Shown here piece after piece: positions 32,734-41,308 of a stretch of 64,000 nucleotides of DNA (its first letter is position 1; every line of letters starts with the position of its first letter). The notes below the pieces were generated by a model, which had not been told where the DNA came from, made no database searches, and saw only the letters and a list, made by a program, of their open reading frames with translations. Made by a program: the position numbers and the translations under genes. The stretch is from Planomonospora sp. ID82291 (lineage in GTDB: Bacteria; Actinomycetota; Actinomycetes; Streptosporangiales; Streptosporangiaceae): contig NZ_JABTEX010000003.1 of the NCBI RefSeq assembly GCF_015711645.1, positions 248,001 to 312,000 of the forward strand, read 5' to 3'.

Positions 32734-33129
32734 TCAGGGGAGGGTGAACGGGGTGGTCGTGACGACGGCGGAGAGCGGGATCGGTCCGTAGACGTGCGGG
32801 AAGGTCTCGGTGGGGGCGGGGTCCGGCGCGGGGGTGGCCGGGGGGCCTGCCGGGGGTTCCATGCGGACGTCGAGTCCGGTGGGGTCGATGGTGAGCAGGG
32901 TGAGCGGTTCGGTGACGTCGCGGTAGAACCGGTCGGCGACGCCGTCGAGTTGGGCGCGGTCGGCGCAGGCGTGGATGAAGCCTTCCTGTTCCAGCGTGCG
33001 GCCGAGGGTGGAGACGCGGTACTCCCCCGTCGTGCGGGCGTTCTGCCAGTCGGCGTCCAGGGCCAGGTGCAAGATGACCGCCGGGACGGGTGCCGGGCCG
33101 TTCGCCGGGTCGTGGGCGGTGCCGTTCAC
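32734..33129 (-). CDS. DUF952 family protein
   Basis: 131 residues. VILHLALDADWQNARTTGEY, EGFIHACADRAQLDGVADRF and FPHVYGPIPLSAVV are the conserved DUF952 blocks; the fold is related to ADP-ribosyltransferase-like domains, but no function is established. The GTG start at 33129 overlaps the stop of the GNAT gene as GTGA, so both are co-translated. A proline/alanine-rich insert (PPAGPPATPAPDPAP) before the last block is unusual in length. Confidence 0.85.
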   Translation of the reverse strand: MNGTAHDPANGPAPVPAVILHLALDADWQNARTTGEYRVSTLGRTLEQEGFIHACADRAQLDGVADRFYRDVTEPLTLLTIDPTGLDVRMEPPAGPPATPAPDPAPTETFPHVYGPIPLSAVVTTTPFTLP

Positions 33130-33701
33130 CGGGGCGCTCTCCCGGTCGCCTGCCGCCAGTCGCGCTGCAGGATCGCGTACACCAGTTCGTCGGTCCACTC
33201 GTCTTTGACCCACTCGTTCTCCACCAGGTGGGCCTCGCGTCGCAGGCCCAGGCGTTCCAGTACGCGGGCCGAGGCGGTGTTGCGGGCGTCCAGGCGGGCG
33301 GCGACGCGGTGCAGGTCCAGGCCGTCGAAGGCGAGTTCCAGCAGGGCGCGGGCGGCCTCGGTGGCGTAGCCGCGGCCGTGGTGGTCGGGGTGGAAGACGT
33401 AGCCGATCTCTCCGGCGCGGTGGGTGCGGCTGTGCCAGAACAGCAGGGCGTCTCCGGCCAGTTCGCCGGTGGCGGCGACCTCCACCGCCAGGGAGAGGGC
33501 CTGGCCCTCGTCCAGCAGCGCGCTCTGGCCGATCTTGGTCTCCAGGGCCTGGCGGACCTCCTCGCGGTCGCGGGGTCCCCAGTACAGGTAGCGGGCGACT
33601 TCGGGCAGTGACTGGAGGGCGTGCAGGGCGTCGAGGTCGTCGGGGGTGAAGGGGCGCAGCAGCAGGCGTTCGGTGCGGATCGGGTAGGCGGGTTTCAGCA
33701 T
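33126..33701 (-). CDS. GNAT family acetyltransferase, RimJ/RimL type
   Basis: 191 residues. TERLLLRPFTPDDLDALHALQ at the N-terminus, HHGRGYATEAARALLELAF as the acetyl-CoA loop (Q/R-x-x-G-x-G/A) and NTASARVLERLGLRREAHLV near the C-terminus are the hallmarks of the RimJ/RimL branch, which acetylates protein N-termini or small amines. It heads a two-gene operon with the DUF952 gene. The target cannot be told from sequence. Confidence 0.9.
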   Translation of the reverse strand: MLKPAYPIRTERLLLRPFTPDDLDALHALQSLPEVARYLYWGPRDREEVRQALETKIGQSALLDEGQALSLAVEVAATGELAGDALLFWHSRTHRAGEIGYVFHPDHHGRGYATEAARALLELAFDGLDLHRVAARLDARNTASARVLERLGLRREAHLVENEWVKDEWTDELVYAILQRDWRQATGRAPR

Positions 33702-33745
33702 CCTTTCAGCCTAGGACACGATCTTCAGGGATGGGCGGCTCCGCT

Positions 33746-33772
33746 GCGGGTGGAGCGGGTGGAGCGGGTGGA
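33746..33772 (+). repeat. Three tandem copies of a 9-bp unit
   Basis: GCGGGTGGA is repeated three times in the region between the GNAT start and the radical SAM start. It is short and probably a slippage product, though it lies close to both promoters. Confidence 0.85.
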
Positions 33773-33899
33773 GCGGGGGTGGTGGGCCCGGTGGCGGGCG
33801 GGGAGAAGGCCGGGTGGCTCCGTGGTCGGCGGGGTGCGCGGGGCGGTCCGGCCGCGAACCGGTTGCGGCCGGAGTCGAAAGCGTGTTCCACTGGGCCGT

Positions 33900-34856
33900 A
33901 TGGGTTGGGACTCCCCCGCGCTGGTGGCCGAGGTGCCCGACACCCGGCCGCGGATCGAGCGCACCGCGGTGAGGCGGGTCCACGGCGCGCTGACCTGCTA
34001 CGAGGTGCGGGCCCGCACCGCGTTGGAGGCCGTCGCCGGCGGCTGGGCGGTGAACCCGTACCGCGGGTGCGCGCAGGCGTGCCGCTATTGTCCGGCGCGG
34101 CGGGGTCACCGCTATCTGGGGCTGGATGCGGGCGCCGACTTCGATTCGCGGATCGTGGTGCGTACCGACATCGTGCGGCGGCTCCGGGCCGAGCTGTCCC
34201 GCAGGTGGGACGGGGGGCCGGTGGCGGTGGGCCTGACCGGCGACTGCTACCAGCACGCCGAGGAGGTCTACCGGCTGATGCCCGGGGTGGTCGCCGCGCT
34301 GGCCGAGGCGGGGGCGGCGTTCACGGTGCGCACCAAGAGCCCGCTGGTGCTGCGCGACGCCGGTCTGCTGGCCGGGGCCGCGGGGGCGAGCGTGGCGGTG
34401 TCGGTGGCGTTCGTCGACGACCAGGTGCGGCGGGCGGTCGAGCCGGGGGCGCCCAGCGCGCAGAAGCGCCTGGAGCTGGTGGCGGGGCTGGCCGAGCGGG
34501 GGGTGGTGTGCGGGGTGGCGATGGCGCCGGTCCTGCCGCTGCTGACCGATTCGCCCGACCAGTTGGCCGCGACCGTGCGGCGCGTCGCCGCCGCGGGGGC
34601 GGTGAGTCTGGAGCCGCAGGTGCTGCGGCTGCCGCCGGGTGCCCGGGAGTGGTATCTGTCGTGGCTGGCCGGGCGGCATCCTGGGCTGGTGGACCGGTAC
34701 GCGGAGCTGTACGGCGGGGGGCCGGAGGCCGAGGCGGGGTACACGGCGCGGGTGATCGGTCAGGTGGAGGCGCTGGCCGCCCGGTACGGCCTGGCCGTGG
34801 GCCCGCCGGCGGGCCGGCCCGCGGTGGCGGCGGCCCGGCAGCTGTCGCTCATCTGA
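33900..34856 (+). CDS. Rv2578c-family radical SAM protein
   Basis: 318 residues from ATG 33900. CAQACRYC (CxxxCxxC, near residue 60) within NPYRGCAQACRYCPARRGH binds the 4Fe-4S cluster that cleaves SAM. The layout matches the Rv2578c family, distantly related to spore photoproduct lyase; the family is common in actinobacteria and has no settled role. LTGDCYQHAEEVYRLMPGVV and VRTKSPLVLRDAGLL fit the second half of the barrel. Longer upstream frames pass through low-complexity repeats and are rejected. It stands alone. Confidence 0.88.
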   Translation: MGWDSPALVAEVPDTRPRIERTAVRRVHGALTCYEVRARTALEAVAGGWAVNPYRGCAQACRYCPARRGHRYLGLDAGADFDSRIVVRTDIVRRLRAELSRRWDGGPVAVGLTGDCYQHAEEVYRLMPGVVAALAEAGAAFTVRTKSPLVLRDAGLLAGAAGASVAVSVAFVDDQVRRAVEPGAPSAQKRLELVAGLAERGVVCGVAMAPVLPLLTDSPDQLAATVRRVAAAGAVSLEPQVLRLPPGAREWYLSWLAGRHPGLVDRYAELYGGGPEAEAGYTARVIGQVEALAARYGLAVGPPAGRPAVAAARQLSLI

Positions 34857-34911
34857 GGCGGCGGTGCGGGGGCGTTCCCGCGCCGCGGGAGGGTCGCCGC
34901 ACCGGCCGGGG

Positions 34912-36126
34912 TCAGGCCAGGGCGCTGCCCTTCTTCCACTCCTTGAACGACAGCTGCCAGTAGCTCCAGCCGTTGTTCCACTCGACTTCGCGGTCGGTGC
35001 CCTTGATGGTGATCACGTCGCCGCGCTGGGCGTTGTCGTAGAACCACTTGGCCTGGTCGGGGCGGGCGTTGATGCAGCCGTGGCTGACGTTGCGCCGGCC
35101 CTGGGCCCAGACGTTGTTCTTGGCGTGGACGTATTCGCCGCTGTTGGAGAACCGGACCGCATGGTTGATCATGACGTCGTAGTACTCCGGGTGGCCCTTC
35201 TCGAAGCCCGGGGAGATCATCCGTTCGGGGTTGGACTTGCCCATGACCAGGTGGACGCCGCTGGTGGTGGTGTAGGCGCGGGTGGTGGCCATGCCGGCGC
35301 TGATCAGCATCTTCTTGACGACCTTGCCGTCCCGCTTGACGATCATGTTCTTCTTGCGGGTGTCGACGGTGGAGATCTGGGCGGCGCCGATGCGGATGGT
35401 CTTGGTCAGGTCCTTGGTGCCGTACATCTCCTTGCCGCCCTGCACTCCTTCGAGGCGGGCGGTGAAGGTCACCTTCTGGTGGGCCTTCCAGAACCTGGCG
35501 GTGCGGTAGATCACCGTGGTGTCGTCGACCCACCGCCACGCGCCCTGGACGGGGTGCTCGGCCTCCACCTGCAGGGCCCGCTCGACGTTGGCCTTGCCGG
35601 CCTTGGAGGGGATCGGGTGGTTGAACCTGACGATGATCGGCGCCCCCACGCCGACCTTCTCCCCCTTGACCGCGGGGGTCACGTCCGTGACGGCCAGTTC
35701 GATCTTCGGCTTGAGCGTGGTGAAGGAGCTGCTGGCGGTGGTGCCGCCCGCGGCGGTCGCCGAGACGGTGTAGTCGCTGGCGGGTTTGAGCGGCGTGGTG
35801 GAGACCCATCTGCCGCGGGAGGCGTCGAATTCGCCTTCGACCTGGTCGCCGCCGCTTTCGACGGTGACCTGCTCCAGGGGGCCGCCGGCGGCGGTGACGA
35901 CCACCTTCTTGTCCGGGCGGACGGTGTCGCTGCCCTCGGCGGGGCTGATCTTTATGACCGGCGCGGCCGGGGTGGCCTGCGTGGTGCCGGCGCCGGCGTC
36001 CTTGCGGTCCGCGACGGGCGCGGTCTCGGCCGATCCGCTGGAGCAGGAGGCGACGAGCACGGCCGTGGCCGCCGCGGCCAGTCCGGCCAGCGGCGTCCTG
36101 AGTCGTCGTGATCCCAGGTTCAACAC
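34912..36126 (-). CDS. L,D-transpeptidase lipoprotein (Ig-like plus YkuD)
   Basis: 404 residues from the GTG at 36126, chosen because GGGGGA lies at suitable spacing; ATG 36141 is the alternative. A signal peptide ends in the lipobox VASC (Cys near residue 28). Two Ig-like domains (about 55-125 and 130-235) precede the YkuD catalytic domain, which has HLVMG, the active-site SHGCINARP with Cys near residue 355, and the closing WNNGWSYWQL segment. The layout equals mycobacterial LdtMt2-type enzymes that make 3-3 cross-links in peptidoglycan and process beta-lactam-resistant walls. It acts outside the membrane. Transcription starts in the AT-rich stretch at about 36140-36240. Confidence 0.92.
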   Translation of the reverse strand: MLNLGSRRLRTPLAGLAAAATAVLVASCSSGSAETAPVADRKDAGAGTTQATPAAPVIKISPAEGSDTVRPDKKVVVTAAGGPLEQVTVESGGDQVEGEFDASRGRWVSTTPLKPASDYTVSATAAGGTTASSSFTTLKPKIELAVTDVTPAVKGEKVGVGAPIIVRFNHPIPSKAGKANVERALQVEAEHPVQGAWRWVDDTTVIYRTARFWKAHQKVTFTARLEGVQGGKEMYGTKDLTKTIRIGAAQISTVDTRKKNMIVKRDGKVVKKMLISAGMATTRAYTTTSGVHLVMGKSNPERMISPGFEKGHPEYYDVMINHAVRFSNSGEYVHAKNNVWAQGRRNVSHGCINARPDQAKWFYDNAQRGDVITIKGTDREVEWNNGWSYWQLSFKEWKKGSALA

Positions 36127-36262
36127 AACCCCATCCCCCATACGGCAGCAAACTGCGTCTAAAAACACTAATAGGAGATGCGTGTGGGACGTCCAGGGTT
36201 CAGACCGAAAGTGTCACATTTAAGTAACATTCACTGGTCGGACGGCTGTTGACCAGGAGTCA

Positions 36263-36286
36263 CCGGACTCATCATGATGAATCCGG
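36263..36286. promoter_or_regulatory. 24-bp near-perfect palindrome between divergent genes
   Basis: CCGGACTCATCA and TGATGAATCCGG pair at 11 of 12 positions with no spacer. It lies 137 bases before the L,D-transpeptidase start and 187 bases before the phosphatase start, in the 347-base intergenic region, which otherwise shows no gene. A dimeric repressor or activator site is the simplest reading. Confidence 0.5.
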
Positions 36287-36473
36287 CCCCATCCGCCCGC
36301 CGACGGGCCGCCGCCCGGCCCGGAACGATCCCGGCCCCGCGCCGCCCCCCGCCGCCCCCCGCCGCGCCGCCCGCACCGCCCCGCGGCGCCTGCCGCCGAG
36401 CGCGCCGTCCGCCCCGCCATGATCGGTGGATAGGCTGAGGCGATCCGATATGGCCCGGCATGGAAGGTTCGGT

Positions 36474-37877
36474 ATGCCAGAAGGATGTGCGCGGGGCGGC
36501 CCCGCCCTCCCCGCGGCGGCCCGTCCCCCTGCCGGGTGGTCCGCCGGCCCGTCCGCCGAGGTCCCGCCGGCCGCTCCCCGCTCCCCCGGCCCCCTGCCGG
36601 GCGAGCGCCGGGCCACGGAGTTCCTGCTGGAGGCCGGCCGCCGCCTGTCGGCCTCCCTCAACACCCGCCGCTGCGCCCGCGCCACCGCCGAGCTCGCCGC
36701 GTCCTTCCTGGCCGACGCCGCGCTGGTCGTGCTGCCCCCCGACGAGACCCGCCGCTCGGCCTGGCTGCGCGTCACCGCCGGACGCCCCGGCCTGCAGGAA
36801 GGCGCCGTGTCCGTCGCCGAGGCCGCCCGGGTCCCCGGTCTGGCCGAGGCGCTGGCGGGGTTCCCGCCCGTCCCCAGCCGCTGGCTGGACCCCGCGCAGG
36901 CGCCCGGCTGGCTGCTGCCGCCCGGCTTCGGCCCGGCCGGGCACCTGCTGGTGACGCCGCTGCCCGGCAACGGCGTGGCCGCCGGGGCGCTGGTCCTGGC
37001 CCGCCGCCGCGGCGGCCCCGCCTTCCACGACGGCATCGAGACCCTGGTGCGGCTGTTCGCCGCCCGGGCCGGCGCGGCGATCTCCGCCGCCGCCCTCCAC
37101 CAGGAGCAGAACGCCGTCAACGCGGTGCTGACCGCCGCGCTGCTCCCCCCCGATCTGCCGTCGATCGACGGGGTGGAACTGGGCGGATCGCTGCGCGTCG
37201 CCCATCAGGCCGCCCGCGTCGGCGGCGACTTCTACGACGTCTGCCTGCCCGCCGCAGACGACCCGCCCGCGGCCTGCGGGCAGGTCCCGGCGCCGCTGGC
37301 GGTCCTGGGCGACGTGTGCGGCAAGGGCGCCCAGGCCGCCGTGCTGGCCGGGCAGATCCGCCAGTCGCTGCGCGCGCTGCTGCTCGTCGAGCGCCGCCCC
37401 GCACGGCTCGCCTCGCTGATCAACCGGTCCCTGCTCGCCTGCCCCGCACCCGACTCCTACGCGACCATGGTGATGGCCGAACTGCACCGCACCGGCGGCG
37501 GGCGCCTGCGCCTGGACCTGGCCGTGGCCGGGCATCCGACGCCGCTCGTCCTGCGGGCCGACGGCACGGTGGACGAGCCGCCCGGGCACGGGACCCTGCT
37601 CGGTCTGCTGCCCGACGCCGAGCCCGCCCTGTGCGCCGTCGACCTGGCTCCGGGCGAGCTGTGCCTGCTCTACAGCGACGGCGTCACCGAGGCGTTCGGC
37701 GGCCCCACCGGCCGGGAGATGTACGGCGAGCAGCGCCTGAAGGACGCCCTGGCCACCTGCGCCGGGATGCCGGCCGAGGCGGTGGTGCAGCGGCTGGAGC
37801 AGCTCGGCACCGAATGGCTGGCCGGCGGCGGGCACGACGACCGGGCCCTGCTGGCGATCAGGGCCCGCCCCCGGTGA
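36474..37877 (+). CDS. SpoIIE/RsbU-type PP2C phosphatase with GAF-like sensor
   Basis: 467 residues from ATG 36474 preceded by GGAAGG. A proline/alanine-rich start is followed by a GAF-like domain (about residues 50-205) and a PP2C domain of the SpoIIE class (about 215-467): GGDFYDV, GDVCGKGAQAA, YSDGVTEAFGG and HDDRALL contain the metal-binding aspartates. Such phosphatases dephosphorylate anti-anti-sigma factors and so release a sigma factor. Its stop overlaps the start of the B12-binding gene, so the two are probably one signalling unit. No anti-sigma or antagonist gene is adjacent. Confidence 0.88.
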   Translation: MPEGCARGGPALPAAARPPAGWSAGPSAEVPPAAPRSPGPLPGERRATEFLLEAGRRLSASLNTRRCARATAELAASFLADAALVVLPPDETRRSAWLRVTAGRPGLQEGAVSVAEAARVPGLAEALAGFPPVPSRWLDPAQAPGWLLPPGFGPAGHLLVTPLPGNGVAAGALVLARRRGGPAFHDGIETLVRLFAARAGAAISAAALHQEQNAVNAVLTAALLPPDLPSIDGVELGGSLRVAHQAARVGGDFYDVCLPAADDPPAACGQVPAPLAVLGDVCGKGAQAAVLAGQIRQSLRALLLVERRPARLASLINRSLLACPAPDSYATMVMAELHRTGGGRLRLDLAVAGHPTPLVLRADGTVDEPPGHGTLLGLLPDAEPALCAVDLAPGELCLLYSDGVTEAFGGPTGREMYGEQRLKDALATCAGMPAEAVVQRLEQLGTEWLAGGGHDDRALLAIRARPR

Positions 37878-38998
37878 GGCCGGTGACGCCTGTCCCCGCC
37901 GCCGCCGTCGGCCGCTACCTGGAGCTGATCGGGCGGGGCGAGGAGTACGCCGCCGTCGACCTGGCCCTGGAACTGCTCGACGGCGGCGCGTCGGCCGAGG
38001 CCGTGCTGCTGGACCTCGTCGCCCCGGCCCAGCGGCGCGTCGGCGACCTGTGGGCCGGCAACACGTGGTCGGTGGCCCGCGAGCACGCGGCCACCGCCGT
38101 CAGCGAGCGGGTCGTGGCGGCCGTCGCGGCACGCGTGCGCCCCCCGTCCGTCCGGGGCCGGATCACCGTCGCCTGCGCCGACGGCGAGTACCACGCGCTG
38201 CCCACCCGCCTGCTGGCCGAGGTCCTGCGCCTGCGCGGCTGGCGTGTCGACTTCCTGGGCGCCAGCGTGCCGGGCCCGCACCTGATCGCCCATCTGCACC
38301 AGGTGGGTCCCGACGCGGTCGCGCTCAGCTGCACGCTGCCCACCCGCCTGCCGCGCGCCCACGCCACCATCACCGCCTGCCGGTCCGTCGGCGTGCCGGT
38401 CCTGGCCGGCGGGCGCGGTTTCGGGGCCGACGGCCGCTTCGCGCGGCTGCTGGGCGCCGACGCCTGGGCGCCGACGGCCGACGCCGCCGCCGACCGCCTC
38501 GACCGCGGCCTGCCGGGCTTCCCGCCGGAGGCCCCGTACACGGGCGTGCCGGCGCATCTGGCCGACGACGAGTACACGCAGCTGGTGCGGCGGCGCGGCG
38601 AGGTGCTCGGCGGGGTGCTGGGCGCCCTGACCGCCGCCCACCCGCCGGTGGCGTCCTACAGCGCGCGGCAGCGGGAGGCGACCGCCGAGGACCTGGCCCA
38701 CCTCGCCGACTTCCTGGCCGCCGCGCTGTACGTCGACGACGCCCGCCTGTTCACCGAGTTCGTCGCCTGGACCGCCGGGGTGCTGCGGGCGCGGGGCGTG
38801 CCGGCCGCCTCCCTGGCCGCGGGTCTGGAGGCCTTCCGCGGCGAGCTGCGGGACTTCCCGCGCGCCCGCCGCATCCTGGCGCAGGCCGCGGCCGCGTGCG
38901 CGGCGGCCGTAGGCCCGGACGCGGCCGTAGGCCACGGGGACGCGCCACGCGACGGCGACCCGGCGGGCCCGCTCAGCCCTGGCGGATCCGGTGGGTGA
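37874..38998 (+). CDS. B12-binding sensor protein with CarH-like Wx9EH motif
   Basis: 374 residues from the GTG that overlaps the phosphatase stop (GTG 37883 also possible). Residues about 10-90 form the helical cap with Trp60-x9-Glu70-His71, the Wx9EH signature of B12 photoreceptors such as CarH. Residues about 95-215 form the cobalamin Rossmann domain; ADGEYHALP places His107 as the lower cobalt ligand in an E-x-H variant of DxHxxG, again as in light sensors. The last 150 residues are an all-helical domain (YTQLVRRRGEVLGGVL, DLAHLADFLAAALYVDDARL) that I cannot name. There is no MerR DNA-binding domain, so it should act by protein contact, most simply on the phosphatase. Light or cobalamin control is inferred. 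Confidence 0.8.
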   Translation: MRPVTPVPAAAVGRYLELIGRGEEYAAVDLALELLDGGASAEAVLLDLVAPAQRRVGDLWAGNTWSVAREHAATAVSERVVAAVAARVRPPSVRGRITVACADGEYHALPTRLLAEVLRLRGWRVDFLGASVPGPHLIAHLHQVGPDAVALSCTLPTRLPRAHATITACRSVGVPVLAGGRGFGADGRFARLLGADAWAPTADAAADRLDRGLPGFPPEAPYTGVPAHLADDEYTQLVRRRGEVLGGVLGALTAAHPPVASYSARQREATAEDLAHLADFLAAALYVDDARLFTEFVAWTAGVLRARGVPAASLAAGLEAFRGELRDFPRARRILAQAAAACAAAVGPDAAVGHGDAPRDGDPAGPLSPGGSGG

Positions 38999-41192
38999 GG
39001 CTGGTGTGGCGGCGCCCGGCGCCGCGGGTGCGCACCGCCTGGCCCAGCGCCCGGCGTGAGCCGACGATGACGACGAGCCTCTTGGCGCGGGTGATCGCGG
39101 TGTAGAGCAGGTTGCGCTGGAGCATCATCCACGCGCTGGTGGCCAGCGGGATCACCACCGCGGGGTACTCGCTGCCCTGGGAGCGGTGGATGGAGACGGC
39201 GTAGGCGTGGGCGAGCTCGTCGAGCTCGTCGAAGGAGTACTCGACCTCCTCGTCCTCGTCGGTGCGCACCAGCAGTTTGTGGTCGTCGGGCCGGATGTCG
39301 GTCACCCCGCCGACGGTGCCGTTGAACACCCCGGCGGCGCCCTTGTCGTAGTTGTTGCGCAGCTGGGTGACCTTGTCGCCGACGCGGAACACCCGCCCGC
39401 CGTAGCGGCGCTCGGGCATGCCCTCGCGGGCCGGGGTGAGCGCCTCCTGCAGCACGGTGTTGAGGTTGCCGGCCCCGGCCGCGCCGCGGTGCATCGGCGC
39501 CAGCACCTGCACGTCGCGGCGGGCGTCGAGCCCGAACCGGCGCGGGATGCGGTTGGCGACCACGTCGACGGTCAGCGCCGCGATCTCCTCCGGCTCCTCG
39601 CACGGGAACAGGAAGAAGTCCTTCATGCCCTCCAGGGCGGGCATCAGGCCGGTGTTGACCCGGTGGGCGTTGGTGACCACGCCCGACTCGGCGGCCTGGC
39701 GGAAGATGTGGGTCAGCCGTACCCGCGGGATCTCCTCCTCGGCGGCCAGCAGGTCGCGCAGGACCTCCCCGGCGCCGACCGACGGCAGCTGGTCGACGTC
39801 GCCGACGAACAGCAGGTGCGCGCCGGGCGCGACGGCCTTGACGAGCTTGTTGGCCAGCAGCAGGTCCAGCATGGAGGACTCGTCGACGACGACCAGGTCG
39901 GCGTCGATCGGGTTGTCGCGGTCGAAGGTGGCGTCCCCGCCGGGGCGCAGCTGCAGCAGCCGGTGCACGGTGGTCGCCTCGTGCCCGGTCAGCTCCGCCA
40001 GGCGCTTGGCGGCCCGGCCGGTGGGCGCGGCCAGGATCACCTTGGCCTTCTTGGCGCGGGCCAGGGTGACGATGGAGCGCACCGTGAAGCTCTTTCCGCA
40101 GCCCGGGCCGCCGGTCAGCACCGCGACCTTCTCGGTGAGCGCCAGCCGTACCGCCTTCTCCTGCTCGGCGGCCAGCTCGGCGCCGGTACGGCCGCGCAGC
40201 CACTGCAGGGCCACCGGCCAGTCGACGTCGGCGAAGGCCCCCAGCCGGTCGTGCCCGGCGCCCAGCAGCGCGCGCAGCGACCGGGCCAGCGACAGCTCCG
40301 CGCGGTGGAACGGCACCAGGTAGACCGCGGGGATCGTCACGTCCCCGGCGGGCAGCTCCTCGCGGACCACGCCCTCTTCGGCGACCAGGTCCTCCAGGCA
40401 CTGCGCGGTCAGCTCGGCGGGCACGTCCAGGATCTTGACCGCGTCGCCGATGAGGTTGGGCGCCGGCAGGTAGCAGTGGCCGTCGTCGGCCGCCTGCGAC
40501 AGGGTGTAGCGCAGGCCCGCCTTGACCCGCTCGGGGCTGTCGTGGGGGATGCCGACGGCCTGGGCGATGGTGTCGGCGGTCTTGAAGCCGATGCCCCACA
40601 CGTCGTCGGCCAGCCGGTACGGCTCGCTCCGCACGACGGTGATGGAGCGCTCGCCGTACTGCTTGAAGATGCGCACCGCGATGGAGGTGGACACCCCGAC
40701 GCCCTGCAGGAAGATCATCACCTCTTTGATGATCTTCTGCTCCTCCCAGGCGGCCGCGATCAGCTTGGTGCGCTTGGGGCCCAGGCCGGGGACCTCGACC
40801 AGGCGCTCGGGGGCGGTCTCGATGACGTCCAGGGTCGCGGTGCCGAAGTGGCCGACGATCCGCTCGGCCATCTTCGGCCCGATGCCCTTGATCAGCCCGG
40901 AGCCGAGGTAGCGCTGGATGCCCTGGACGGTGGCCGGCAGCACCGTGGTGTAGGACCAGACCTCGAACTGGCGGCCGTAGCGCGGGTGCGAGCCCCACCG
41001 GCCGGTCAGCCGCAGCGACTCGCCCACCTGCGCGCCCAGCAGCGGCCCCACCACGGTCAGCAGCTCCGAGCCCGAGCGCTCGGTCGCCACCCGGGCGATG
41101 GTGTAGCCGGTCTCCTCGTTGGCGTAGGTGATGCGCTCGAGCACCGCCTCCAGCACGGTGCCGCCGGGCCGCTGGGCCTCCGCAGTGGTCAT
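38973..41192 (-). CDS. recD2: RecD2-like ATP-dependent DNA helicase
   Basis: 739 residues from ATG 41192. N-terminal OB-like and HhH domains (VLERITYANEETGYTIARV, FGTATLDVIETAPERLVEVP) precede a superfamily 1B motor: Walker A LTGGPGCGKSFT near residue 365, Walker B VVVDESSMLD, motif III FVGDVDQLPSVGAG and the UvrD-like C-terminal VSIHRSQGSEYPAVVIPL and LLYTAITRAKRLVVIVG. This 5'-3' helicase works without RecB or RecC and is linked to replication stress. Its 3' end overlaps the end of the B12-protein gene by 26 bases on the opposite strand. Confidence 0.93.
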   Translation of the reverse strand: MTTAEAQRPGGTVLEAVLERITYANEETGYTIARVATERSGSELLTVVGPLLGAQVGESLRLTGRWGSHPRYGRQFEVWSYTTVLPATVQGIQRYLGSGLIKGIGPKMAERIVGHFGTATLDVIETAPERLVEVPGLGPKRTKLIAAAWEEQKIIKEVMIFLQGVGVSTSIAVRIFKQYGERSITVVRSEPYRLADDVWGIGFKTADTIAQAVGIPHDSPERVKAGLRYTLSQAADDGHCYLPAPNLIGDAVKILDVPAELTAQCLEDLVAEEGVVREELPAGDVTIPAVYLVPFHRAELSLARSLRALLGAGHDRLGAFADVDWPVALQWLRGRTGAELAAEQEKAVRLALTEKVAVLTGGPGCGKSFTVRSIVTLARAKKAKVILAAPTGRAAKRLAELTGHEATTVHRLLQLRPGGDATFDRDNPIDADLVVVDESSMLDLLLANKLVKAVAPGAHLLFVGDVDQLPSVGAGEVLRDLLAAEEEIPRVRLTHIFRQAAESGVVTNAHRVNTGLMPALEGMKDFFLFPCEEPEEIAALTVDVVANRIPRRFGLDARRDVQVLAPMHRGAAGAGNLNTVLQEALTPAREGMPERRYGGRVFRVGDKVTQLRNNYDKGAAGVFNGTVGGVTDIRPDDHKLLVRTDEDEEVEYSFDELDELAHAYAVSIHRSQGSEYPAVVIPLATSAWMMLQRNLLYTAITRAKRLVVIVGSRRALGQAVRTRGAGRRHTSLTHRIRQG

Positions 41193-41308
41193 GGCGGGTA
41201 TTGTGCCGCAGATCCCCGACATGCTCCCCGCCGGGCGGCCCGGCCCCGGTCCGGGCGGAGGCGGGCGGAGGCGGGTTTCGCCGGGGCGTGGCGTGGCAGA
41301 TCACCAGG

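Noticed and set aside
36168-36240. 24-codon plus-strand frame beginning ATGCGTGTGGGA
   Set aside because: The AGGAG sequence directly touches the ATG, leaving no spacing for ribosome binding, and the frame has no recognisable features. The stretch is better read as promoter DNA of the transpeptidase gene.
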